Assembly (NCBI GenBank): GCA_964531095.1
Contig: CAZHED010000023.1
Span: forward strand, 27,642 to 91,641
Direction: 5' to 3'
Length of the DNA: 64,000 nt
Source of the DNA: Palsa-1150 sp964531095
GTDB lineage: Bacteria; Myxococcota_A; Polyangia; Polyangiales; Polyangiaceae
The position numbers were made by a program, and so were the translations under genes. Of this stretch, positions 1-8,562 are shown piece after piece (position 1 is the first letter of the stretch; every line of letters starts with the position of its first letter). The notes beneath the pieces were generated by a model. It was not told the origin of the DNA, did no database searches, and saw only the letters and a program-made list of their open reading frames with translations.

Positions 1-23
1 AGGCGATGCATGGGCTCGAGGTG

Positions 24-2486
24 ATGACGCAGGCTTCGCCGGCGAGCTCGTCGACCGAGGCGCTCACCCTCCTTGCGCAACTGGCCGAAGGTATCGACTC
101 GCGCGTTGCACTCTCGGCGCGCGAGAAGCTGGCGGCCCGGGGTGACATGGGCGCCGACCGGGTACGTGTCTTGGCGTCGACCAAAGGCCGCGCCGAGGCG
201 GTCGCCGCAGCGCTCCACGCCGTCGCCGCGGGAGGCATCGATGACGCCGACGAGGCGGTCGCCGTCGCGCGGACGATAGCGCGGACGGGTGCGCACGGCG
301 ACGCGCTGGCCCTCTACCGTCAGCTCGTGGGCTGGGCTCCGAACCGCGCCGCTGTGTGGGCCGGGGTCGCGCAGGAGATGAGCGCGGGGGTTGCACCCGA
401 CCGCGCGGACGTCATCACGGCCGCCCTGCGGCGCGCGAGGGAGCTCGACCCGGGTGAGGCTCGCTATCGGGCCGAGCTCGCGCTGCGGGATCGCGCGCCG
501 ATGCTCCGCGGCGAATCGCGCGACGACGAGAAGTACATCGTGTCTTCGCAGACCATCCTTGCGCGAAGGCAAGGGGTGCTGGCGGCAGCGACGGCGGACG
601 CAAGAGACGAAGGGTCGAAGATCCTCGATCGCGCCGCGGCGATCGTCCCCAACGCGAAGAACGCGCCGCCGACCCCGATGCCGTCGAGCGAGGTCCCCGA
701 CGTCGCCGACCGCCAACTTCACTGGCTCCGCGCCGTGGTGATGCACCCGGACCGACGCGTCTCCGAAATGGTCCATTACGCGCGCGAGATCGTGATTCCG
801 CCCCGCACCGAAGAGGAGCTCTACGAGGACATCCCTTCCGAAGGGGACCTCACGGAAATCCTGCGGGCTCGCGTGCACCGCAAAGACGGCACCACCGCGT
901 TCCCGGTCGAGGAGGCGAACGAAAACGCGCACCCGCGCATCCGCTGGCCGGAGCTCGCCGCGGGCGACGTGGTCGAGGTCGCCTTCCGGTCGTGGACGGC
1001 CGGCCCGGTCGGTGGTCGCGGCGATCCACCGTTCTACCGACTCGACTACGCCGGGTCGCTGTCAACGCACCCGGTTCTCTACAACGAAGTCGTTGTCGAA
1101 TCCCCGAGGGATCGGCCGATCTACGTCGACGTCGTCAACGGCAAGCCGGACCGACGGGACGAACGCGACGAGGGCGAGCGGCACGTCTTGCGCCTCGTCT
1201 GGGACAAGCCGAGCAACGTGCCCGACGAGCCGTTCGCGCCGCCCCTGAGCGAAGTCATCCCGACCGTTGTTCTGTCGACGTTCCGGGACTGGAACGCGTT
1301 CCGCGCTTGGTACGGCGACGCCGTGCGCGGCTTCACCGAACCGGATGCGCAAGTCCGCGAGCTCGCAGCGAGCCTGACGCGAGGCAAGGCGACGCGCGAC
1401 GACAAGCTGCGTGCGCTCTTCGACTTCGTCGCGGACGACATTCGCTACGTGAACTACGTGAGCGGCGAGTGGTGGCTTCCCAATCGGCCGCAGCAATTGC
1501 TCGCGCGCAGAGAAGGGGATTGCGACGACAAGGCTCTCTTGCTCATCACTCTCCTCAAGGCGGTGGGGATCGAAGCGCAAGAGGTCATGGTGCAGACGCG
1601 CCTGACGGGCGAGCCGTCGGTCGTGCGCGCCCCGGGCGCTGCGATTCCTTTGTTCGATCACGGGATTGCGTTTCTGCCTGGGCCGAACGGCGGTTCGTAC
1701 CTCGATGCGACGAGCCCGCAGTCGCGCCTCGGCCCCCTGCCGTCGATGGACGCGCGCGCGGTAGCTCTTCGCATGGACGGAGCCGCAGACGTCGTGGATC
1801 TGCCAGCGAGCTCGCCGGACGACCACGGCGTCGATGCGGCCTGGACGATCAAGCTCGCGGCGGACGGAAGTGCCGAACTCGACGGAGTGGAGCGCGCGTC
1901 GGGCGACGATGCGTTCTGGATGCGAACCTACTTGACCGAGCCCGGGGCGCGCGCGCAGTGGGTCGAAGATCGCCTGATAGGCTCCTGGTTCTCGACGGTC
2001 GAAGTGGAGAAGGCCGTCGACTTCCGCGGCGACCTCCCGCGCGGCGGGGCGACGGCGCGTTGGCGCGCGCGTTCCGACAGTCTCGCGCGACACGAGGGGG
2101 CGGAGCTGGTTCTGCCCCTCTCTCCGGCGCAGACTCTCGCCTCGCAACTGGCGCCGCTCGTTCGGCGCACGCTCCCGGTCTGGCTGCCGCCCCATGTCGC
2201 GCCTCGAAAAGAGTCCCGCACCATCCGGGTGATTGCCCCGAAGGGTTGGGCTTTCGAGACGTTGCCGCGCGGCGGAGACGAGAACGGAGGCCCGTTCGGC
2301 CGCGCCCGCCTCGACGTGGCGCGCGACCCGAATGATCCACGAGCCATCGTCGCGAAGCGCACTGTCGTTTTCGACGAGAGCGCCATCTCGCTCGCGCAAT
2401 ATCCGAAGTGGCGCGCGTGGGTCCAGCGAGTGGACGCGCTGATGCACAAGGCCGTGCGTCTGGTGCCGGCTGGAGGGGCCCAATGA
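24..2486 (+). CDS. DUF3857/transglutaminase-like protein (catalytic triad intact)
   Basis: Large protein of about 820 residues. An Ala-rich helical, TPR-like N-terminus (about 1-160) is followed by a DUF3857-type beta region (about 235-420) and a transglutaminase-like core (about 455-590). The core shows a papain-like triad: Cys in GDCDDKA (about residue 500), His in LFDHGIAF (about 546) and Asp in SYLDATS (about 561). Proteins of this family are usually secreted or envelope-associated and of unknown substrate; no clear signal peptide is seen here. ATG 24 is preferred because ATGA overlaps are used at the next junction (stop 2484-2486, next ATG 2483). ATG 6 is also possible, and the frame is open to the window edge, so the true N-terminus may lie outside. 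It is translationally coupled to the next gene, a paralogue in architecture. Family assignment is by motif reading. Confidence 0.75.
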   Translation: MTQASPASSSTEALTLLAQLAEGIDSRVALSAREKLAARGDMGADRVRVLASTKGRAEAVAAALHAVAAGGIDDADEAVAVARTIARTGAHGDALALYRQLVGWAPNRAAVWAGVAQEMSAGVAPDRADVITAALRRARELDPGEARYRAELALRDRAPMLRGESRDDEKYIVSSQTILARRQGVLAAATADARDEGSKILDRAAAIVPNAKNAPPTPMPSSEVPDVADRQLHWLRAVVMHPDRRVSEMVHYAREIVIPPRTEEELYEDIPSEGDLTEILRARVHRKDGTTAFPVEEANENAHPRIRWPELAAGDVVEVAFRSWTAGPVGGRGDPPFYRLDYAGSLSTHPVLYNEVVVESPRDRPIYVDVVNGKPDRRDERDEGERHVLRLVWDKPSNVPDEPFAPPLSEVIPTVVLSTFRDWNAFRAWYGDAVRGFTEPDAQVRELAASLTRGKATRDDKLRALFDFVADDIRYVNYVSGEWWLPNRPQQLLARREGDCDDKALLLITLLKAVGIEAQEVMVQTRLTGEPSVVRAPGAAIPLFDHGIAFLPGPNGGSYLDATSPQSRLGPLPSMDARAVALRMDGAADVVDLPASSPDDHGVDAAWTIKLAADGSAELDGVERASGDDAFWMRTYLTEPGARAQWVEDRLIGSWFSTVEVEKAVDFRGDLPRGGATARWRARSDSLARHEGAELVLPLSPAQTLASQLAPLVRRTLPVWLPPHVAPRKESRTIRVIAPKGWAFETLPRGGDENGGPFGRARLDVARDPNDPRAIVAKRTVVFDESAISLAQYPKWRAWVQRVDALMHKAVRLVPAGGAQ

Positions 2487-5400
2487 AGATCGCGTTCGTT
2501 CGGGGCTTCCCTCTAGGGGCCGCTGCTCTGCTCCTTTCCGTGGCGTGCGGAGCCCCACCCCCGCGGTCGCCTGCAGCGAGGACGGACCTTGCGCGCGCGT
2601 TCGACGATGCGTTCCGTGCGGATGCCACCGGCGACCCCCAAGATGCGGTCACGGCCTATTTGGCGGTGGTCGAAGCGGCCGCTACCGACGGGGGCGACCC
2701 GTGGCAGGTTGCCGCGATGGAAGCGTCGATCGACGCGCTGGCGACCCGCACGATGCCGTCGCTGGGCGATGCGGCGCGCGACGCGGCGCTCGTGAACCGA
2801 ACGGCCGAAGGCGGCCGGGTCGCGCGCGGGCTCGCGGAGGTCGCAAGCCGTGCCTCCGGGGTGTTCGCCAAAGGCTTGGTCGCGCGGGCGCTCACGTCGA
2901 TGGCTGAGCGCCGCGGCGACGCCGAGGAAGCCAAGAAGTGGCGGTCCGCGTCTGCATGCGTCCGCGAAGCGTTGGTCATCGGCCCGACTACGTGGACGCC
3001 CGTGACAGGCGTCGACGAGCCGGGGCCGCTCGACCGAGCCGACGCGCGCGTTCTGATGTCGTATGGCACCGGAGACGCGTTCGGAACGACGACCGCGCCC
3101 GTGCTCGTTCGCGACCGCGGGTGCGCCATCGATCTCTCGGCGGCGCGTTCGCGTCCGGGGGTGCGTGAAGTGGTCGTCGACGTCAGCGTGCCCCACGCCC
3201 AGACGATCGGCGTCGCGCTGCGCGCCCACGGCGCTGCGGCGCTGCGGATGGGCGGGGCCGTGGTGCTGCGGCGCCCGTTCGAGCTCGGCGACGGCGAGGC
3301 TGTGCGCTTCGCGCGGGTCTCGGTCACGGCGGGCGAGCTGCGCGTCGTGGCGCGGGTCGGGACAGTTCGCGAGGACGACTCCGTGGAAATCGACGTCTGG
3401 GGTGAGGACGGCAGCCCGCTGGAATCGCACGCCCCCGCGCTGGCCTCGGCGGCCGGTGCCCGCCTCGTGGGCGCCGCCGTGGTCGCAACGCCGTCGCCCG
3501 CGCGGACCGAAGAGATGCTTCTGGCGGCCGCCGCTGCGCTGGCCGGGGGCGACGCGCGCGAAGCGGAGCGCCTGCTCTGGCCGGCCGCGGCGCGCTCGGA
3601 CGCTCCACCGGAGCTCGCCGTCGTCTACGGTCGCGCCGTCGAGACCGCGCAAGACCTCTCCCCAGCAACCCGTGCCGAGCGAGCGCGCGGCGCCTACGAG
3701 CGCGCCCTCGAAGCATGGCCCACGAGCTGGGAGGCTTCGATCGCGCACGCCGTCCTGGCCGGGGCTCGTCGCGGGCGCGACGAGGCGGGGCTGGAGACGC
3801 TGCGCGATCTCGAGGCGCTTCGCACGAAGCAGCTGGACGCGAAGTCCCCACTGCTCGACGCCTTCGAGGCGCTGACGAGTGGCCGCGAGCGTCTCTTCGA
3901 TCGCGCCCACGCCGCGCTCGCTCGCGCGCAACGTGCGCTCGCCCGGAGCGCGCTTCTCGACGACGCCGAGGACGCCGTGACGCCACGGTCGGGCGCCGAG
4001 TGGCTCGCCGCAACCTGCGACCCAGCGCGCACCGCGGGTCGCGACACGCTCGCCTGCTTCGATGCGCTGCGCGCCACAGGCGATCACGCCGCGGCGACAC
4101 GCGAGATCGCGCGACTGCGCCAGCTGCTCGGTGCACCGACGCGCTTTGGCGCGCTCGAGCTGCGCGAGGCGATCGCAACGGGCGATCACGACGCGCTCCC
4201 CGCTGCTTTGGGCCACCTGCTGCCGGGCGAGCGGACGCTCGGGCTTGTCGCTCCCGCGCTGCTTGGCGAGAGATCCGTCGCCGACTCGCCCGCGCGCCTC
4301 TTGGGCATGGCCCCGGAGATGCGCGACGCTCCTGCGGCGATAGCGCCCCTGCTGCGCGCGGCGGGCGACGACCCCGCGCGCGAGTTCGACGGCGTCGCCG
4401 AGCGACTCGCCGCCCAGGACCGAGACGGCTCGATTCTGCCGGGTGCGGCGACCGCGGTTCTCAGCCACCTCGAGCGATACGACGTCGGTGCGACCGGGCT
4501 TGTGCGCTGGACACTGTTCGACGTGCGCCGCGTGAGTGGAACCACCGACGTGGAAGAGAACGCGCAGGCGGCCGCCCCCGAGCTCTGGGGCCGCGCCGCC
4601 ATGCGCGCGCTGCGCCGGCGCATCTTCAAACGCGACGGACGCGTGCTCGAGCCCGAACGCACGCCCCGGGCCTCTCAGGCGCACGCCGACCTTTCGCAGC
4701 TCGAACAGGGGGACATCGTCGAAGCCATCTACGAGGGCTGGCTCTTGCCGGGCGACACCGGCGATATCGGCATCGACACGACGGACCTCCTGCCGGAGCG
4801 CACGGCCGTGCACGAGGCGACGGTCGAGCTTCGCTTGCCGCGCGGCTTGCGCGGCTCGCTCTGGAGTCACCCGTTGCTCGGTAAGCCGACCGAGCGCGCC
4901 GAGGGGGACGTGCGCGTGCTTTCGTGGCACATCGCCGACCAGGCGGCCAGGCGCGTCGAGGACGGAGTTCCCAAGATGGACCGGAGCGCCGAGGTGAGCT
5001 TCTCGACGACACAGTGGCAGGGCGTGGCGCGCGCCCTGCGCGAGACGATCGCCGCGCTCGGCGAGCACGATCCGGAGATCGCGGCGTGGGCGCACGATGC
5101 GTCCGAGGCCTCCGGTGGCAAGCCGACGCGCGCGACGGTCGACGCCATCGTGGCGGCCGCCGGCAAGGCGCTGCGCGAGTCGGACCCCGGGACGCTCAGC
5201 GACTACGGCGGTGGCCTCGCGCCGACGCAGGCGCGCACCGCCCGAACGTTTCTGACCTCGCACGACGGCAGCCGATCGTGGCTCGTGGTGCGAGCGCTCG
5301 GGGAGCTCGGCGTTCCTTGCGACGTCGTCGTCGCCGAGAATGAGCCATACAGCGCCGACCCGTCCTTCCCGCCGCACTTCGGTCGCTTCTTGCATCCGCT

Positions 5401-6274
5401 CGTCGTGGCGCATGTGCCGGCGGCTCTAGGCGACCCGAGTGGACGTACGCAAGGGAAGGGGACCGCCGCAACCGACGTCTGGATCGACGCGGACGTGCAA
5501 GGTCCACCGCTGCCCGCGGGGCGGGTATCGCCGGAGCTGCGGGGTCGCCTGGCGCTTCGCACCGACGGCACCATAGCGCCCCTCCCAGCGTCGGGGGTCG
5601 ACGACGAGCGCGACGAAGTGGACGTGCGCCTGGCGCTCGACATGCACGGAAACGCGCGGGGCACGCTCGCTGTCGTGCTGCGTGGCCGCGAAGCGCAGGA
5701 GTTGTCCGAGGCGTTCTTCCGCGTCGTTGGCGCCGAGCGGCAGCGCGCTCTGCGCGACGTGGTCCTCGCGTGGCTGCCGTGGGCGAACGTCGACGACGTC
5801 CAGCTCGACTCGACCGAAGGGAGCTGGCAAGTCGCCCTCCGGGCCGAAGTCAGCGTGAGCGGCTACGCGCAGCTCGAGGCAGGTAGGACCTGGCTCCTAC
5901 CCGGGCTGGACACGTTGCACTCGTCGTGGCCCCGCTCCCGTGTGTCGACTCTGGGCGCGACGTTCACGACGCGCGCCGGACGCGAGAGTGCGCTCGCGCT
6001 GAACACCGCCGCGCAATATCACCTGCATCGGCGCGTCGAGCTGCCCAAGGGCGCGACTGTCACGCGTCTGCCGGGGCCGATCGACGTCCGGGCCAAGCTG
6101 GTCGAGGCGTCACGCGCCATTGGTGTCGACAAGGGCGGTCAGGTGATTGAAGACGACTTCGTCCTCGGGGTCGCCACGGGGACCATCGCGGCGAAGGACT
6201 ACGACGCGTTCGTTGCGGTGACCCGACAGGCGGACGACGGATTTCTCGCGAGTACGCGGGTGGGAATGCCGTAG
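2483..6274 (+). CDS. DUF3857/transglutaminase-like lipoprotein, catalytic Cys missing
   Basis: About 1263 residues. The chosen ATG overlaps the upstream stop (ATGA) and starts a signal peptide ending in LLLSVAC, so it is a probable lipoprotein with Cys22. Residues 30-650 are Ala/Arg/Glu-rich helices resembling TPR repeats. A DUF3857-like beta region follows (about 680-830; note the GDIVEAIYEGW segment), then a transglutaminase-like fold (about 890-1020). The segment aligned with the active-site Cys of the upstream gene reads HDGSRS (about 927-932), with no Cys, while a His (FLHPLVVAH) and an Asp (VWIDAD) are still found. This suggests a non-catalytic partner of the upstream enzyme. The two genes form one transcription unit and may form a complex; that is inference. 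No assigned substrate. Confidence 0.7.
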   Translation: MKIAFVRGFPLGAAALLLSVACGAPPPRSPAARTDLARAFDDAFRADATGDPQDAVTAYLAVVEAAATDGGDPWQVAAMEASIDALATRTMPSLGDAARDAALVNRTAEGGRVARGLAEVASRASGVFAKGLVARALTSMAERRGDAEEAKKWRSASACVREALVIGPTTWTPVTGVDEPGPLDRADARVLMSYGTGDAFGTTTAPVLVRDRGCAIDLSAARSRPGVREVVVDVSVPHAQTIGVALRAHGAAALRMGGAVVLRRPFELGDGEAVRFARVSVTAGELRVVARVGTVREDDSVEIDVWGEDGSPLESHAPALASAAGARLVGAAVVATPSPARTEEMLLAAAAALAGGDAREAERLLWPAAARSDAPPELAVVYGRAVETAQDLSPATRAERARGAYERALEAWPTSWEASIAHAVLAGARRGRDEAGLETLRDLEALRTKQLDAKSPLLDAFEALTSGRERLFDRAHAALARAQRALARSALLDDAEDAVTPRSGAEWLAATCDPARTAGRDTLACFDALRATGDHAAATREIARLRQLLGAPTRFGALELREAIATGDHDALPAALGHLLPGERTLGLVAPALLGERSVADSPARLLGMAPEMRDAPAAIAPLLRAAGDDPAREFDGVAERLAAQDRDGSILPGAATAVLSHLERYDVGATGLVRWTLFDVRRVSGTTDVEENAQAAAPELWGRAAMRALRRRIFKRDGRVLEPERTPRASQAHADLSQLEQGDIVEAIYEGWLLPGDTGDIGIDTTDLLPERTAVHEATVELRLPRGLRGSLWSHPLLGKPTERAEGDVRVLSWHIADQAARRVEDGVPKMDRSAEVSFSTTQWQGVARALRETIAALGEHDPEIAAWAHDASEASGGKPTRATVDAIVAAAGKALRESDPGTLSDYGGGLAPTQARTARTFLTSHDGSRSWLVVRALGELGVPCDVVVAENEPYSADPSFPPHFGRFLHPLVVAHVPAALGDPSGRTQGKGTAATDVWIDADVQGPPLPAGRVSPELRGRLALRTDGTIAPLPASGVDDERDEVDVRLALDMHGNARGTLAVVLRGREAQELSEAFFRVVGAERQRALRDVVLAWLPWANVDDVQLDSTEGSWQVALRAEVSVSGYAQLEAGRTWLLPGLDTLHSSWPRSRVSTLGATFTTRAGRESALALNTAAQYHLHRRVELPKGATVTRLPGPIDVRAKLVEASRAIGVDKGGQVIEDDFVLGVATGTIAAKDYDAFVAVTRQADDGFLASTRVGMP

Positions 6275-6300
6275 TCGTCCGCTGCTTGGTGCGGTGAGGC

Positions 6301-6316
6301 CACACCCCGAGGTGTG
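6301..6316. terminator. Hairpin downstream of the transglutaminase-like pair
   Basis: Perfect 6-bp stem CACACC/GGTGTG with loop CCGA, 26 bp after the stop at 6274. There is no T-run, so Rho-independent termination is uncertain. The same arms recur in the repeats at 44796 and 44966. Confidence 0.35.
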
Positions 6317-6455
6317 GAATGGGGATCGCGGGTGGGTCGAGCGCAAGCTCGATTCGGATTACCGACTAATGCACACGTTGCATCTTCTTCGGCTACGCCC
6401 GCTCAAGTATGCATTTCGCGAATGCGGCAACCGATGCTACAAGAGAAGCACACGG

Positions 6456-7010
6456 ATGGGTCGGTGCGACGAGTGTAGGAGGGGCTTGTTGCAGGCCACC
6501 ATCAGTGGGGTTACGGCGCTCTTCGTGCCTGGCTGCAGCGGCGGTCCGAGCCAGTCGGAGGCGGATGACGGCGCGGCTCATGCCGAGGGAGATGAAGGCG
6601 CACCGGGAGACGACGGCGGCGTGGCGGACGTCGCCGAGGGAGGCGCCTGCCAGCCGGCGTGCTCGGTCGGGACGAAAACCATCGCGCTTCCGTTCTCAAT
6701 GTATCCCCAGCTCCGGAACGCCGGCGGGAGCGCGCTGCACAAGGCATTGGGATACTCGGATCCGTCTTGCCACCTCGACACGATCATTGTTGTCCAACCA
6801 TCGGCCGGGATGTACGTGGCCTTCTCGGCCGGGTGTCCGCACCAGTGCTGCACCGTTTCGTTCAACGCGACGCACGCGGAGTTCGTCTGCCCGTGTCACG
6901 GATCCACCTTCGACCTCGGTGGTCAGGTCAGGAGCGGCCCGGCTCCGAACGGGCTCCAGGCGCTTTCCGCGTGCGCCGACGAGTGCGGAGTCTACGTCAC
7001 TTTGCCTTGA
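6456..7010 (+). CDS. Rieske [2Fe-2S] protein, Tat-type lipoprotein
   Basis: About 184 residues from ATG 6456, chosen because it puts a twin-arginine-like signal (CRRGLLQA, then a hydrophobic stretch ending VPGC) at the N-terminus. An Asp/Gly/Ala-rich acidic linker follows (about 32-65), then a C-terminal Rieske domain. Cluster boxes are visible: CPHQCC (Cys and His ligands) and CPCHGS (Cys and His ligands), with the extra Cys in each box able to form the usual disulfide; FDLGG and GPAPNGL follow as in Rieske folds. Box 1 has Cys where most Rieske proteins have Gly. Tat export fits a protein folded around a cluster before export. No cytochrome b or oxygenase subunit lies nearby, so the electron partner is unknown. 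Upstream in-frame ATGs (6294, 6369) would bury the signal. Confidence 0.8.
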   Translation: MGRCDECRRGLLQATISGVTALFVPGCSGGPSQSEADDGAAHAEGDEGAPGDDGGVADVAEGGACQPACSVGTKTIALPFSMYPQLRNAGGSALHKALGYSDPSCHLDTIIVVQPSAGMYVAFSAGCPHQCCTVSFNATHAEFVCPCHGSTFDLGGQVRSGPAPNGLQALSACADECGVYVTLP

Positions 7011-7052
7011 GTGGAACCCTCGCGCCGCCCCCTCGATCTGGGCAGGACGGTC

Positions 7053-8000
7053 TCATGGCGTGAGGTTGTCGTTGGCGTCGTGCGTGAAGCTCGACGCGCC
7101 GCTCGTACCGGTCAACGTTCCCAACCGGCCCTGCACGTAGGCGCCCCACTGTGCCTGTAGGCCAAATTGGCCATTGGCCACCGTCGTGGTGTTGGGATTG
7201 TCCTCCGTCTTCGTGCCAGTTGCGTTGCCCAAGTGCAGCGTGGAATTCTCGGCCACCGACACGCCATTTTTCTTGTTGCCATTGATGACGTTCGTCGCCA
7301 CCTCGGCATACGACGCGCTTTCGACGTTTACGCCGTTTTGGCCATTGTTGCTGATCGTGCTCACATAGATGCGTGCCGAAGAAGAGCGCTGGATCCGGAT
7401 CCCGTGTCCGCCATTGCCTTGAATGACGCACGGCCCCGTATCGGCTTCCGATGCGCCCACGCCCGCTGTGAACCCGATTCGCGCGTAGGAGTTCTCATTA
7501 ACGATGATCCCATTCTGCGGATTGTTTTGGACCGTCGAGTTGATCACGTAAGCCATCGTCGTTCCGCGCTGGAAGTGTATCCCGTGCCGGCCCGCATTCT
7601 GGACGACGACAGTGTCCACCGCGATCTGGCTCCCCGTGTTCACGGACAGGCCGTCGAAGCCGCCCGTGATCTCGAGCCCGCGAACGGTGAAGCTCGAGAC
7701 GCCATCGAGCTCGAGCGTGTTCTCCGTCGCGCTCGGACCGGAGATCGTGGCCGCTCCCTTCCCGTCGAACGTGACGCCGTTGAACTGGCCGGTCGGGCTG
7801 GCGACGGTCACATTCTCGTTGCAAGTGCCCTTGATGTAGAGGGTGTCGCCAGGCTTCAGAGTCTGGAGCGACTTCATAATCGTTTCCCCTCGGTCGCAGT
7901 CGACATACTTCGAACAACGATCATCGTCGTGCGAATCGCCGAACCGAAAGAATGGCATCACAAGAAAGAGCGCTGCAAGAATTTTTGACGAACCGATCAT
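7053..8000 (-). CDS. Secreted right-handed parallel beta-helix protein
   Basis: 315 residues. The ATG at 8000 has a strong ribosome site (GGGAGG, about 9 nt upstream) and opens a signal peptide (MIGSSKILAALFLVMPFF). The body is a string of roughly 22-25-residue turns rich in Gly, Asn and Val with recurrent NNGQNGV, QGNGGHGI and VQNNPQNGI patterns. These are typical of NosD/pectate-lyase-like beta-helices (PbH1 repeats). Such proteins bind or cleave carbohydrate or act as adhesins; no lyase catalytic signature can be named here, so activity is unassigned. It is convergent with the Rieske gene (42-bp gap) and divergent from the kinase cassette. Confidence 0.7.
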   Translation of the reverse strand: MIGSSKILAALFLVMPFFRFGDSHDDDRCSKYVDCDRGETIMKSLQTLKPGDTLYIKGTCNENVTVASPTGQFNGVTFDGKGAATISGPSATENTLELDGVSSFTVRGLEITGGFDGLSVNTGSQIAVDTVVVQNAGRHGIHFQRGTTMAYVINSTVQNNPQNGIIVNENSYARIGFTAGVGASEADTGPCVIQGNGGHGIRIQRSSSARIYVSTISNNGQNGVNVESASYAEVATNVINGNKKNGVSVAENSTLHLGNATGTKTEDNPNTTTVANGQFGLQAQWGAYVQGRLGTLTGTSGASSFTHDANDNLTP

Positions 8001-8562
8001 CCTCGGTACCTCCCTCGAGGCCACAACGGCGGGCCAGGCCAAACCGTCCGAATTCGTCGAAACGTCGATCGAAAACGAACACATCACATTAGCCTCTTTG
8101 GCCACGACGTCAATGCGAATACCTGGCAAGTTCCGTCGGGGGCCGGCCCGCGAACCGTGGGTCATCGGGACGCTGAGGCCAGGTGCAATCATCGCGAGGG
8201 GGGAGCAGCCTGCAGGCGGCCGGGAGCACGAGAATCCGACTCCTCAAACGGTGGAAAGTTCGCCTTTTCTGGAACAGAATGGGGATCAGTTCGAATGCCC
8301 CAAGGGCACCCAGTCGAACGTGCCGGAGTCTTCTCGTGCACGCCGACCCGCTTTCCGCGGGCCGGAAAGGGGGGCGGCGCCGAATGGTTAACTTCTCGAG
8401 AAAGGCGACCGTTGCTTCTGCCGAGCCCCACTGTGCGGCCCGTCGCTCCACGCGCACGGCGCTGCGGAAATGCCCTCGCGAGGTGGATTCGCCTCTTCGC
8501 GCCGCCCCTTACGACATGCGGCTGACCGCTGGAAACGCGAAGTGGGCGCCGGGACGAAACGC
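8001..8562. other. 562-bp divergent intergenic region
   Basis: Lies between the beta-helix gene (leftward) and the kinase gene (rightward), so it should hold both promoters. Short open frames exist on both strands, but none has a recognisable domain or good ribosome site. I see no tRNA, repeat or riboswitch here. Confidence 0.5.
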
